From the IMG/VR virus record IMGVR_UViG_3300031834_001450, positions 1 through 64,000 of that record: a stretch of DNA of 64,000 nucleotides; one strand, given 5' to 3'. Within the stretch, counting starts at the first letter, position 1. The number at the start of each line of letters is the position of its first letter. Below are positions 8,243 through 17,684 of this stretch, piece by piece. The position numbers were made by a program, and so were the translations under genes. Source of the DNA: a virus. The notes beneath the pieces are model-generated. The model did no database searches and was not told the origin of the DNA. It saw only the letters and a program-made list of their open reading frames with translations.

Positions 8243-9091
8243 TTATCTACTACAATACCATGGAGAAATTATAGGATTTCCAGCAAAAGCATATTGATGT
8301 GGAGCTTGATCTCTTAAAGAATTTATTTGTTTTTTTGCACACATCATTACATAATATATATTATCAGATAACTGTCCAAAACTATTTTTACCAAAAAAAT
8401 AAGGATCATATTCAATTAATCTATAATAATCCCATCTATCGACAAAAAAAGTAGATCTTGAATATTTATTTGGAAGTAATTCTAAAATAATATTATTTAT
8501 TATTTCATATTTATTCGTCAGATAATAATCATTAAATAATGTTGGAGAAAATTGATAAAATCCATGATCCATAGTATTATTAGCTGGTAATATATGTATT
8601 ATATATCCTTCAGGAGTTAATAAATCAGTAGAATTTAAAAATACACTACGTATATCAAATACATGTTCCATTACTCCTGCGTCAATAACTAGATTATATC
8701 TTTTATCAATAATATCAATAATACCTTTATTATTTAAATTAAAAATAATTGTTGCTGTACCTTGAACATCAATTGAATCCATTATTTCAAAACCTAAAGC
8801 TGTATAAAAAAGAGTATCACTTATACAAGGATATGCTATTACTGTTTGTTTTGAAAGACTCATATGTTTATGTTGTTCAATTAAGTTCTTAACAGCAGTA
8901 TCTATTTTTGAATCAAAAAATTTTAATGTAGTATTAACATAATATGCTAATTCATATTTTATCATTAATTTTTCAAATTGTTCAAAATTAATAAAATAAT
9001 CTAATCTTCCTAAACTTAATATTGATCCTGTTATATTATTTTCTTTACATGTTTTAATTGTATATTCTATTTGAGGAAGTAATAATCCCAT
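8243..9091 (-). CDS. Class I methyltransferase-like protein
   Basis: 282 residues. The recognisable part is a late class I methyltransferase half: YNLVIDAGVMEHVFDIRSVF, then LLTPEGYIIHILP, then DHGFYQFSP. The usual glycine-rich SAM loop is not obvious (YPCISDTLFYTALGF lies in its place), so SAM binding may be degenerate. It belongs to the left-island operon, 11 bp from the FkbM gene and the radical SAM/SPASM gene. Confidence 0.5.
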   Translation of the reverse strand: MGLLLPQIEYTIKTCKENNITGSILSLGRLDYFINFEQFEKLMIKYELAYYVNTTLKFFDSKIDTAVKNLIEQHKHMSLSKQTVIAYPCISDTLFYTALGFEIMDSIDVQGTATIIFNLNNKGIIDIIDKRYNLVIDAGVMEHVFDIRSVFLNSTDLLTPEGYIIHILPANNTMDHGFYQFSPTLFNDYYLTNKYEIINNIILELLPNKYSRSTFFVDRWDYYRLIEYDPYFFGKNSFGQLSDNIYYVMMCAKKQINSLRDQAPHQYAFAGNPIISPWYCSR

Positions 9092-9102
9092 TTTAATATT
9101 TC

Positions 9103-10107
9103 CTAAAAATTATATTTTTTTATTAATTCTTCTGCATAATTATCTATATTTGATGGCATACCTTTTTTTAATTGATCACAATTTTTACAATAACGATGTG
9201 ATTTACGTTTGCCTTCTAACATAAAATTTCTAAAATTTTTTAATTGTTCTCCATTCCATATATCATAAATTGAAGTAGTATTAATATCTCCTATTTTCAA
9301 TTTTCTATTCCAATCTAAAAAACAAGAAGATACCAATCCATCACTATGTATAAAAAGAGAATACATTATATATGGACAAACCAGAGCTTCTTCTTTGAGT
9401 GATTGTCCATAAATTCCTATAGTATCATCTGATCTTAAAAATCCTTTTGGTTTAAAACTTTGCCAACAGGCCATAGATTTTTCAACTGCTACTGCATCCG
9501 CAATTGGTTCAAATATTTCTAAAAATTTTTGTTCATCCTCTTTAGAAATTGTATCTCCATTTATTTTTATAAATATATAACACTGTTTTTTATTTTCATA
9601 TAAATGTTTTATATGCTCAACATATTTTTTAAAATCTATTTTAACTCTAGTAAATTTGTGATATTGTTCATCACTCAATCCATTAACTGAAATATTTATT
9701 CTATCTATTCCTGATGCAATTAATTCTAAGTTTAATTGAGGATATAAACAAATAGCATTAGTTGTAGTATCTACCATTTCTACTCTATTTGATTGTTTAG
9801 CATATTTAATCATTCTACTAAAATTAATATTAAGTAGTGGTTCACCATGTCCATAAAGTCTAACTACTTTAATTTTAGTTTTAAATTGTAATAGATCATC
9901 TATAATTGAAGTAAATAATGAAAAATTCATTGATTGTAAGGGACGATTAACTTTCTTCATTAATTTTTTATCAGAGGTTGGACAAAATAAACATTTAAGA
10001 CAGCACCAATCAGAAGGGTCTATAAAAAGTACTAATGGAGCCTCTAATGGCAATAGAGTTTCTAATGGTTTTCTATTTTCAAGAATAATACGAGTTCCAA
10101 TAGTCAT
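9103..10107 (-). CDS. Radical SAM / SPASM-domain protein
   Basis: 334 residues. The cluster motif CxxxCxxC is C35, C39, C42 in DWCCLKCLFCP, followed by VVRLYGHGEPLL, the second strand glycine motif. The C-terminus carries further cysteines (CPYIMYS, SSCFLDW, YCKNCDQL) with GDINTTSIYDIWNG, typical of SPASM domains that bind auxiliary Fe-S clusters. Such enzymes modify peptides or carbohydrates, including dehydrogenation and epimerisation. The substrate is unknown; its place among glycosyl- and methyltransferases points to a sugar or a surface polymer. Confidence 0.75.
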   Translation of the reverse strand: MTIGTRIILENRKPLETLLPLEAPLVLFIDPSDWCCLKCLFCPTSDKKLMKKVNRPLQSMNFSLFTSIIDDLLQFKTKIKVVRLYGHGEPLLNINFSRMIKYAKQSNRVEMVDTTTNAICLYPQLNLELIASGIDRINISVNGLSDEQYHKFTRVKIDFKKYVEHIKHLYENKKQCYIFIKINGDTISKEDEQKFLEIFEPIADAVAVEKSMACWQSFKPKGFLRSDDTIGIYGQSLKEEALVCPYIMYSLFIHSDGLVSSCFLDWNRKLKIGDINTTSIYDIWNGEQLKNFRNFMLEGKRKSHRYCKNCDQLKKGMPSNIDNYAEELIKKYNF

Positions 10108-10120
10108 TGATTTTTCAACC

Positions 10121-11227
10121 TCAAATAGTTTGTATTAATATTGATATAAAGGCATTTAGATTTTCATTTGTTGTTGTTGTATATTCATTAAAATCAATAG
10201 GAATTACTTCTGATTGTTCAGTAATAAAAAAATTCCAAGTATGTGGATCTGTATGATTGGTAGAATTATATTTTGTAAGTTGAGTTTTTATTTTAAATCT
10301 ATCATAATAAGGAAGTAATCCAAATTTAATTATATCACTTAATAAAAATCCATTAATAAATTTTGATTTTTTAGTTAAAACATTATTAATAAATTTTAAA
10401 AAATATTTTTCATTTAATATATCTTTTGCAAAAGCATATGATATTCCTTGTTTTTCTCTTTTTCCATGAGCTAGTTTTCCTTGAGGAGTTAAAGAAAAAT
10501 CTCCAAAGTCTATATAAGGCAATAAAAATCTATCATAAATAATTCCCGTAAATAATTCAGTTTCTATTTTTTCTGAAATATGTTTTTTTAATTGAAATAA
10601 TGGTCTAAGACTCCCTATATGAGTTTTATGTACACCAATAAGTCTAACTGTATGAGTTAAAAATTGATTAGTTATATAATTAAATAATGTGTGAATAGGG
10701 GAAAGAGATTCATAATCTTCAGGAAGTAGTTTATTTGCCCAACTAGGTGATTCATTACAATGCGCTAATTCTAAATAAATAGTAGTTGAGTTTTTTATTT
10801 TTTCATAAACTTCATTGGGTAATTTATAATTTTTTTGAAAATGATGTAGGGTTGATAAAATAATATGAGATTCATAATTTTCAGGAATTGCTTCTGGTAT
10901 TATACCAGTTAAAAATTCTACATTTTTAATTTGATTAAATTTTCTTATTTCATTACATAATAATATATTATTATAGTCGTAATCAATAGCAGTTATTATT
11001 TTTTTTGTTTTTTCTGCTAATTTAAAAGAAAAATAACCAAGACTACATCCCCAATCACAAATACTACCTTCAAACATTTTATTGTTATTATATCCTTCTT
11101 CTGCTTGTAGAATAGTTTTCCATCTATCATTACTATTTCTTTTATACTCTTGTACTTCATTAAAATTATAAATAGGTTGATATAACTCTGCAATTTCAAA
11201 GGGTATATTATTATAAATTATTTGCAT
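10121..11227 (-). CDS. Methyltransferase fused to a kinase-like C-terminal domain
   Basis: 368 residues. The N-terminal half is a class I methyltransferase: ICDWGCSLGYFSFKLAEK, ITAIDYDYNN, LSTLHHF. The C-terminal half has HTDPHTWNFFI and VIPIDFNEYT, which resemble the catalytic and DFG-type loops of aminoglycoside/fructosamine kinase-like phosphotransferases (HxDxxxxN and IDF). The upstream part of that domain is not easily recognised. Either a bifunctional sugar-modifying enzyme or a methyltransferase with a pseudo-kinase domain. Confidence 0.5.
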   Translation of the reverse strand: MQIIYNNIPFEIAELYQPIYNFNEVQEYKRNSNDRWKTILQAEEGYNNNKMFEGSICDWGCSLGYFSFKLAEKTKKIITAIDYDYNNILLCNEIRKFNQIKNVEFLTGIIPEAIPENYESHIILSTLHHFQKNYKLPNEVYEKIKNSTTIYLELAHCNESPSWANKLLPEDYESLSPIHTLFNYITNQFLTHTVRLIGVHKTHIGSLRPLFQLKKHISEKIETELFTGIIYDRFLLPYIDFGDFSLTPQGKLAHGKREKQGISYAFAKDILNEKYFLKFINNVLTKKSKFINGFLLSDIIKFGLLPYYDRFKIKTQLTKYNSTNHTDPHTWNFFITEQSEVIPIDFNEYTTTTNENLNAFISILIQTI

Positions 11228-11229
11228 TA

Positions 11230-12534
11230 CTATTTATTCATTATTTTTTGAAATTTATTTAAATATTTATCATTAGGAAAATATTGTAGATATTGTTTTA
11301 TACTACCTTTACTGGTTGATTGCCACTGTAAATTAGAATTAAATATGTTTTCTATTTGTTGTTCATAAGTTATATATTTTTGAAATGCAGTAGCTATTTT
11401 ATAATCTAATGATTCTAAAAAAGCTATTGTACCTTCTCCATACATATCTTTAAAATTAGTAAACCATTGTCTTTCTTTTTTAGGTAAAAGAATAACTTCA
11501 TTAAATAATTTATTCCAATCATTAATCATTATTTCTATTGAATATTTTTCTTGCGCACTTATTGAAGCATTTAAAGAAATAGAAGATGTAGTTAATTTAT
11601 CTTTATCATTATATATTTGTTGTACAACGGACAAACATTCATCATCAGTTGATATTATATAACCATTTATATTATTTTCTACTATTTGTTTTTCACATTT
11701 ATTTCTAAATACAACTGGAATAATTCCACTAGCCATAACTTCACCAAGTATTTGCTCTGCTGTTCCAAAATGAGTTGGTTCTAATAAATATAAAAATATA
11801 TCTGCTATTTCAAAATAAGGAATTAAATTTTTAACTAACCCTGCAAATATAAATTTATCTCTAATTCCATAAAATTCAGTTTGTTCTATAATTTCTTGTT
11901 CAGAAGACCCAGTTCCACAAATAATAAAATTTGCTTCTGGTATTTGTTTACTTATTCTAAAACAAACTTCAACAAAATTATTATACATTTTTGCAAAATC
12001 TAAAGTACCTACATAAAGTATATTAAATCCTTCATGTTTATTTTGTTTTATATCTTTATATTTTTCTATTCCTCCTGTAGACCAAATGCATCCTAATTTA
12101 TCTTTTGATTCTTTAGGTAAATTAGTAATTACTTCTAACTCATAACTTATAGGAGAAGTAAATATAAACTTATCTGAATATTCTATTATTTCTTTTGGTA
12201 AATTATATGGTGCATAAAAACCAGAATTATGAAACCATGTTATAACTCTACATTTAGGTAAAGTTTTTTGTATTAAAAAATCTAATAGTAATGGAAAATT
12301 CCAATAATGAATAACAACTATATCTGCAAAATCTTGTACATATTTACAAATTAAATTATATTCTGCATTACTAAATATTTTAATATTATTTTTATTACAG
12401 AGCTGCTCTACTTGTTCATCTGCATATCCTAATGACATAAATATATGATTATTAATATTATCATTAATTGCCCAACTAAGAAGCACAACCTTAACGCCTC
12501 CTCCAAGATGTGGAACTAGATGTAGTATGTTCAC
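11230..12534 (-). CDS. GT4-like glycosyltransferase
   Basis: 434 residues. The N-terminus HLVPHLGGGVKVV is the glycine-rich acceptor-side loop of GT-B enzymes. The C-terminal half shows ILYVGTLDFAKMY, FIICGTGSSEQE and FGTAEQILGEVMASGIIPVV, the donor-binding region. About 70 extra C-terminal residues (from KERQWFTNF) are less conserved-looking. The ATG overlaps the upstream gene's stop by 4 bp. Part of the left glycan island. Confidence 0.7.
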   Translation of the reverse strand: MNILHLVPHLGGGVKVVLLSWAINDNINNHIFMSLGYADEQVEQLCNKNNIKIFSNAEYNLICKYVQDFADIVVIHYWNFPLLLDFLIQKTLPKCRVITWFHNSGFYAPYNLPKEIIEYSDKFIFTSPISYELEVITNLPKESKDKLGCIWSTGGIEKYKDIKQNKHEGFNILYVGTLDFAKMYNNFVEVCFRISKQIPEANFIICGTGSSEQEIIEQTEFYGIRDKFIFAGLVKNLIPYFEIADIFLYLLEPTHFGTAEQILGEVMASGIIPVVFRNKCEKQIVENNINGYIISTDDECLSVVQQIYNDKDKLTTSSISLNASISAQEKYSIEIMINDWNKLFNEVILLPKKERQWFTNFKDMYGEGTIAFLESLDYKIATAFQKYITYEQQIENIFNSNLQWQSTSKGSIKQYLQYFPNDKYLNKFQKIMNK

Positions 12535-13580
12535 TTACTTCTCTCCTTTGGTATACAGTACATTACTGCTCCTTGCCCCATATAGTTATGATTTCTCCAA
12601 TAAAAATTATAATTTTTAAGATTCTTAATTAAATATAGTGGAAGTTTATATAATCCTTCTTTTGTATGATAAGTAGTAACTGCTATAATTGGTCTATATT
12701 TTTTAATAGTTTTAATTGATCCTTTAATTGCTTCTAATTCATATCCTTCTAAGTGATATTTGATAAAAGTTGGTGTAAGTTCAATATTATCTAATTTATT
12801 TATTGGAACTTTATTTTTTGATCTTTTATCTACTTTTGATAAATATTTACAATTATTGAAATTGACATAACCTTTCTTATTTCCAAGTGCTATATTATAT
12901 AAATATAAAAATTCTATATCCCCTATTGATTGAGAAAGATTAAAACAATTTTCTAAATCAGGTTCAAAACAATAAATTGAATTAAATCTACCATGTATAT
13001 TTTCAATAAATTTTTTAATGACTCTTCCATCATAAGTACCTACATCTACAAATACTTCATGATCATGTAATACAGATATAATTTCAGGAATAAAATATCT
13101 ATTATTACAATTTATTGTTTGATTATATAGAAATTCAGTATAATAAATATGCCAATGAATAAAGGAATAATACTGTTTAATTGAAGCTTCATCATTTAAA
13201 TTATGTGCAACTTTATCACAATAGATTTCTTCTGATTCTTTCCATTTTTCTTTTCTCCATCCATTAGTTAAAGGGTGTTTATAATCATTAGCTTTATTTA
13301 TTTCTTCAGCTACTTCAAAGAATGATTTAATATTATTAAATCCCTTATTTTGTAATTTATTTAATATCTCTATATATGAAGTAGTAGAGATACAAATAAT
13401 AACTAAAGGATTATCTTCAATAATAATATCTTCTATTCTAAATATATTTTCATTTTGTGGGGTATCTTCACATAAAATATATTTAATATTGTAAAAATCA
13501 AAGAATTGACTAGCTAATTTACCAAGTTCTCCTGCTCCATATAAGATATATTTTTGATTATTTTCTTTTTTGTTCTGCAT
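12531..13580 (-). CDS. FkbM-family methyltransferase with N-terminal nucleotide-binding domain
   Basis: 349 residues. The N-terminus YILYGAGELGKLASQFF is a Rossmann GxGxxG segment as found in some sugar-island methyltransferases. The second part holds VFVDVGTYDGRVI, YCFEPD, IALGN and KYHLEGYELEAIKG, typical of the FkbM family, where the last block is normally KxDxEGxE; here H replaces the usual D. A sugar O-methyltransferase is likely. It overlaps the GDP-mannose dehydratase gene by 23 bp and the next glycosyltransferase by 4 bp. Confidence 0.65.
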   Translation of the reverse strand: MQNKKENNQKYILYGAGELGKLASQFFDFYNIKYILCEDTPQNENIFRIEDIIIEDNPLVIICISTTSYIEILNKLQNKGFNNIKSFFEVAEEINKANDYKHPLTNGWRKEKWKESEEIYCDKVAHNLNDEASIKQYYSFIHWHIYYTEFLYNQTINCNNRYFIPEIISVLHDHEVFVDVGTYDGRVIKKFIENIHGRFNSIYCFEPDLENCFNLSQSIGDIEFLYLYNIALGNKKGYVNFNNCKYLSKVDKRSKNKVPINKLDNIELTPTFIKYHLEGYELEAIKGSIKTIKKYRPIIAVTTYHTKEGLYKLPLYLIKNLKNYNFYWRNHNYMGQGAVMYCIPKERSK

Positions 13581-14589
13581 GTATCATTTCTTCAATTATA
13601 GTATCAATTGTATACTGTACTTGCCAATTTAAAAATTGTTTTGCTTTTGAATTATCTCCTATAAGATTATCAACTTCACATGGTCGATAAAATTTATTAG
13701 ATATTTCTATAATTTTTACATTATCTATTGTTGCATATTCTTCTATTCCTTTATTTTCATTATGCCATATTAAATTTAAATTTAATTTATTACAAATTTT
13801 ATTAATAAAATTTTTAATACTAATTGATTCTCCACTAGAAAGAATAAAATCATTTGGAATAGATTGTTGTAACATTAACCACATTCCATTTACTATATCT
13901 TTAGCGTGAGAAAAATCTCTTTCTGAATAAATATTACCTATTTTTAAAGGAAGAAATCCTCTATCTTCAATAATGCTTTTTTGTATTTTATATAATTCTT
14001 TTACGCATTTTTGAGAAATAAATTCTATTCCTCTTAATGATCCTGTATGATTAAACGAAATACTATTACTTATAAACATTCCATAACTTTCTCTATAGTT
14101 TATTCCTAAATAAAAACTAGCAACTTTTGATACTCCATAAGGGCTACGAGGATAAAAAGGAGTTGTTTCTGTTTGAGGAATTTCTTTAACTTTACCAAAC
14201 ATTTCACTAGTTGCTGCAAAACATATCTTTGTATTAAAACTATAATTTTTAACTGCTTCTAATATATTTAAATGTCCATAATAATTTACATCATTTGTAA
14301 CATATGGCATTTCAAATGAAGATCCTACAAAACTTTGTGCAGCTAATTGATATAATTCATTAGGTTTATATTTTTTTATAATAGAATTAACATTGTTTTG
14401 TTCTGTAATATCCATATATTCATAAATTAAATATGGATGATTGGCAATACCTAATTCTTCTAATCTCCAATTACTTGAACCTCCACTTCTTCTATCTGTT
14501 CCAATAATTCTATACCCTTTATCTAAAAGAAGTTTTGTTAACCAAGCGGCATCTTGTCCTCTTATACCAGTTATTAAAGCAGTTTTCAA
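13558..14589 (-). CDS. gmd: GDP-mannose 4,6-dehydratase
   Basis: 343 residues, normal family length. TGIRGQDAAWL (7-17) is the NAD(P) loop with the GQD typical of GMD; LAAQSFVG (82-89) and ATSEMFG (126-132) are characteristic; the catalytic YxxxK is Y151/K155 in SPYGVSK. It converts GDP-mannose to GDP-4-keto-6-deoxymannose, the precursor of rhamnose-, fucose- or perosamine-type sugars. No reductase or aminotransferase follows in the window, so the final sugar may depend on host enzymes. Signature sequence, high confidence. Confidence 0.85.
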   Translation of the reverse strand: MKTALITGIRGQDAAWLTKLLLDKGYRIIGTDRRSGGSSNWRLEELGIANHPYLIYEYMDITEQNNVNSIIKKYKPNELYQLAAQSFVGSSFEMPYVTNDVNYYGHLNILEAVKNYSFNTKICFAATSEMFGKVKEIPQTETTPFYPRSPYGVSKVASFYLGINYRESYGMFISNSISFNHTGSLRGIEFISQKCVKELYKIQKSIIEDRGFLPLKIGNIYSERDFSHAKDIVNGMWLMLQQSIPNDFILSSGESISIKNFINKICNKLNLNLIWHNENKGIEEYATIDNVKIIEISNKFYRPCEVDNLIGDNSKAKQFLNWQVQYTIDTIIEEMIHAEQKRK

Positions 14590-14592
14590 AAA

Positions 14593-15723
14593 TTATTCTC
14601 CTATGAGTTTATTTATTTGTTCAATAAAATTTTTTTTACCAAATTTTTTAATAATTTCAAGATCATTATTATTAGTATTCATATAATATTCTTGTTTATT
14701 TAACTTCCACATATTATAACAATCTCTTAAATTTTTAATAATATCTTTTATTGATGGAATAGCATAAATTGAATTTGATTCATACTCATAATGAGACATA
14801 CCTTGAGCAGTATCAAGAATACAAGAGATAGATTTATTTCCCTTAAATTTTCCAGTTTCAATAGTTGATGACCAATTCGTATAAATGCAAGGTAATCCAA
14901 TCATTCCAGCTTCTATTAAAGGTAATCCAAATCCTTCACCTCTAGAAGGAAATAATAATATAGATGATTCTGTATATAGAGAATAAATTTCATCTTTATT
15001 TAAATTTTGAGTAATTTCATAAATTTTTGCTTTCATTTCTTTTGAATTTGTACTAACTAATGTTTTTAATAATAATGGAATTTCTAACTCTTTATTAGAT
15101 AGTGGATGATATTTTAATATCAATCTACAATCTTTATATTGAGATAATGCATGTAAAAATCCTATTATTGCATCTTCCATTCCTTTTCTTTTAGTATATT
15201 GCCCTATATATAAAACAGTAAATATATTTTCATTATTTTTATTTTCTATTTTTATTTTATATTTAGAAAAATCATCTTTAAATATTGGGCAATATATAAG
15301 ATGATTTTCTTTATTTGTTCCTTTTATTTCATCTTTAATCATATCATAAATAAATTTAGATGGTGATATAAATCCAGTAAATAAATTAGATGCCCATAAC
15401 CATTTCCACTTAGAAGGTAAAGGAATAGTTTCCCAAAATAAATGTAAATAAATTTTAATACATGAAGTTGTAACTTGTTCTATATTTTGTTTAACTATTT
15501 TATTTTCAAATGATAATGGATGAGTTAATATAATACAAATATCATATTTATTAACAATATTCTTATATATTCCCATACTTAATTCATTTATATTTATATA
15601 AGTTACTTCTATATTTTCTATAATATCAAACATTTTCTTAAATGATTCTGCTATCACTCCATATCCACCATTTTGTGCTAAAATAAATTCTTCATATGGT
15701 GAAATATATAAAATTTTTTTCAT
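14593..15723 (-). CDS. GT4-like glycosyltransferase
   Basis: 376 residues. VLYIGQYTKRKGMEDAI and FPSRGEGFGLPLIEAGMIG are classic GT4 donor-domain motifs, the latter with the E-x7-E pair, and LILKYHPL lies between them. It is followed after 3 bp by gmd. Probably uses a sugar nucleotide for glycan assembly in the cytoplasm. Confidence 0.8.
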   Translation of the reverse strand: MKKILYISPYEEFILAQNGGYGVIAESFKKMFDIIENIEVTYININELSMGIYKNIVNKYDICIILTHPLSFENKIVKQNIEQVTTSCIKIYLHLFWETIPLPSKWKWLWASNLFTGFISPSKFIYDMIKDEIKGTNKENHLIYCPIFKDDFSKYKIKIENKNNENIFTVLYIGQYTKRKGMEDAIIGFLHALSQYKDCRLILKYHPLSNKELEIPLLLKTLVSTNSKEMKAKIYEITQNLNKDEIYSLYTESSILLFPSRGEGFGLPLIEAGMIGLPCIYTNWSSTIETGKFKGNKSISCILDTAQGMSHYEYESNSIYAIPSIKDIIKNLRDCYNMWKLNKQEYYMNTNNNDLEIIKKFGKKNFIEQINKLIGE

Positions 15724-15746
15724 CTATTCTTTATCCCTTACTATTT

Positions 15747-16004
15747 TTATTTATTATTTAAAATTATTTTAAATTTATGCCAAATTTGTGGAAGTACTAA
15801 TGACCAAAAATTATGTTTAAAATTTATACAATTATTATTTTTATTTTGAGGATAAGAAAAAGGGCGTTTTTGTATACAAATATAAGTTGGTATTAATTTT
15901 AAAGTATTTAAAAATTTATTATTATAAGAAATAGTACTACTACTACTACTATTATAATAAATTCTATAATATTTACATTTTTTACAAAATGTAATTTTAT
16001 TCAT
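15747..16004 (-). CDS. Small cysteine-containing protein, unknown
   Basis: 85 residues from ATG 16004, preferred over the upstream TTG because GGAAAA lies just upstream. It begins MNKITFCKKCKYYRIYY, has a CxxC and two later cysteines, a run of five serines, and a basic C-terminus. No family recognised. It is the first gene of the left-island transcription unit. Confidence 0.5.
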   Translation of the reverse strand: MNKITFCKKCKYYRIYYNSSSSSTISYNNKFLNTLKLIPTYICIQKRPFSYPQNKNNNCINFKHNFWSLVLPQIWHKFKIILNNK

Positions 16005-16101
16005 TTTTATTTTTTCCAATAATAAGGTTTATTTTTTCAAAAATACTGTAAAAGAATTCCATTTAGTTTTAAACAGATAATAATAATTAAGTTTAATAAT
16101 T

Positions 16102-17400
16102 TTACCACATTTCTCCTTTACCAGCTTTAACCATTATTCCATACACTCCAGCAACACTACTTCTTCTTAAGTAATAAAGACCTACAGAAAAGTCAAAACT
16201 TGCAATAGATACATTTGTAAATAAAGCAGGAGCAGTTTCAAACCCCGTACCTACTGGACAATAAGATTCTACAAAATCAGTAATTATTTTACTTTGAAAT
16301 GTATTAGATGAATTAAATCCCCGAACTTGAGATGTATCTGTGTATGAGTTATAAGTAATTGTAAAGTTTACTGTTGAACCAGTTACCAGTGATTTTATTG
16401 GTCTTATAGGAAGAGTTACAATTTCTGTAATAATTCCATTTTGTTGTTTATAATTTTTATTATCTATTGTAAAATATAATACTTTATTTATTCCAAGTCC
16501 TATAGAAAAGAAATCTGTAAAAGTATATATAATTGGATCAGATGTAATTGAACTGACAAATATTCCATTAGAATATGTTGATATTGTTTCAGTATATGAA
16601 CAAATGTATTTACTTAATGTTTTAGTTCTATAATACCAAAGTTCTTTAGTTGCTTCTATTAAATAGAAGAAATTTGAATCAATTGGAATTAAAGGAATAT
16701 TTCTTGTAATACTATAAGTAATTATTGATTCTGCTATAGTTACAGTCACTAAATATTCTTGTTCACTTAAATTTGCCGCTATTACTTTATAAGTTACAGG
16801 ATTTGTAAAATTATTTGTAGTTTCCTCACTAATTTGAATTGTACTTCCAATTTTAATAGTAGTTCCTGATATTGAAAAAGTAGCTACCATAGAAGTTACA
16901 TCTGTTCCATTTGGAACAATTAAATCAATAGTTTTTAATGTTTCATTGATAGTAGCATTTATTCCATTTAAAGAAAAAGATAATATACTTTTATCTACAC
17001 TAGTTGCAGTTATAACTGTTATAGTATAGTTTACTGTTGAAGTATCTTCTGCATGTATAGTATAAATAACGGAATTTGTAAAATCATTAGGTGTTTCTTC
17101 AGTTATTTGTTCAATTCCATTTATTGTTGTTTTTACTCCAGTTGTTTCAAAAGCAGTAATAAGATTTACTTTATTTGTTCCTATTGGTACTATTATAGAA
17201 ACTGTTTTCATTGTTTCATCTATTAGACCAACAACTTCGGGAGTTATAATAGAAAATGATATTAATGCCTTAGAATTAGAGGTTATAGGATTATCATTTT
17301 CTTCTTTTCCATTACTGTCATTATTATTGCTACTACTACCACCACAAGAAATAAGAAAAATAATTGTTATAAAACTTAGTAAATATTTAAAATTTTTCAT
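16102..17400 (-). CDS. Lipoprotein with two Ig-like (DUF5018-type) repeats
   Basis: 432 residues. A lipoprotein signal (KNFKYLL ... FLISCGGSSS) places the lipidated cysteine at about residue 19, followed by a Ser/Asn/Asp-rich linker. Two repeats of about 90 residues follow, each ending in a V-YTI or V-YKV strand, resembling the bacterial DUF5018-type fold. The C-terminal 200 residues are unassigned. The product should sit on a host membrane. A lipoprotein of this size is unusual in a phage; superinfection exclusion or host-surface alteration is possible. It has its own copy of the recurrent promoter and is divergent from the sheath gene. Confidence 0.7.
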   Translation of the reverse strand: MKNFKYLLSFITIIFLISCGGSSSNNNDSNGKEENDNPITSNSKALISFSIITPEVVGLIDETMKTVSIIVPIGTNKVNLITAFETTGVKTTINGIEQITEETPNDFTNSVIYTIHAEDTSTVNYTITVITATSVDKSILSFSLNGINATINETLKTIDLIVPNGTDVTSMVATFSISGTTIKIGSTIQISEETTNNFTNPVTYKVIAANLSEQEYLVTVTIAESIITYSITRNIPLIPIDSNFFYLIEATKELWYYRTKTLSKYICSYTETISTYSNGIFVSSITSDPIIYTFTDFFSIGLGINKVLYFTIDNKNYKQQNGIITEIVTLPIRPIKSLVTGSTVNFTITYNSYTDTSQVRGFNSSNTFQSKIITDFVESYCPVGTGFETAPALFTNVSIASFDFSVGLYYLRRSSVAGVYGIMVKAGKGEMW

Positions 17401-17432
17401 CTTTAATCTCCTTTATTTAATTTTTTATAATT

Positions 17433-17464
17433 TATAATATATAAAAATATTTAAAAAATTAAAC
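17433..17464 (-). promoter_or_regulatory. Recurrent promoter-like element, copy b
   Basis: Minus strand: GTTTAA, T6, AAATA, T5, ATATATTATA, 32 bases. It lies 33 bp upstream of the lipoprotein ATG at 17400. Confidence 0.7.
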
Positions 17465-17543
17465 TATTTATTATAATTTTTATAGTTTATTTTATTAGTA
17501 CCTTGAAGTAAACTACTATAAAAAATTTTATTCGTAAACTGCT

Positions 17544-17562
17544 ACGAAGCTAAAGACTTCGT
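17544..17562. repeat. Short hairpin in the divergent intergenic region
   Basis: ACGAAG and CTTCGT flank a 7-base loop. A related ACGAAG-loop-CTTCGT core occurs in the longer hairpin at 40635-40681. The 284-bp region 17401-17684 also holds a minus-strand promoter element and the late-type 14-mer for the sheath gene. Confidence 0.4.
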
Positions 17563-17621
17563 GAATTTCTTGTAACATCCATTTAAAACTATAACAATTT
17601 TTAAATTTTTAAATTTTTTTC

Positions 17622-17635
17622 TTACTAATAAATAA
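17622..17635 (+). promoter_or_regulatory. Late-type promoter 14-mer before the sheath gene
   Basis: TTACTAATAAATAA, identical to three other copies. It ends 49 bp before the sheath ATG. Its AT-rich core resembles the TATAAATA late-promoter style of T4-like phages, but the factor that reads it is not known. Confidence 0.6.
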
Positions 17636-17684
17636 AAGTAGGAAAAAAAAGACAAATTATGACAAAAACGAGGTATAAAATCAT

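Noticed and set aside
17544-17562. Strong terminator in the divergent region
   Set aside because: The stem is only 6 bp and there is no T-run, so it was listed as a repeat only.
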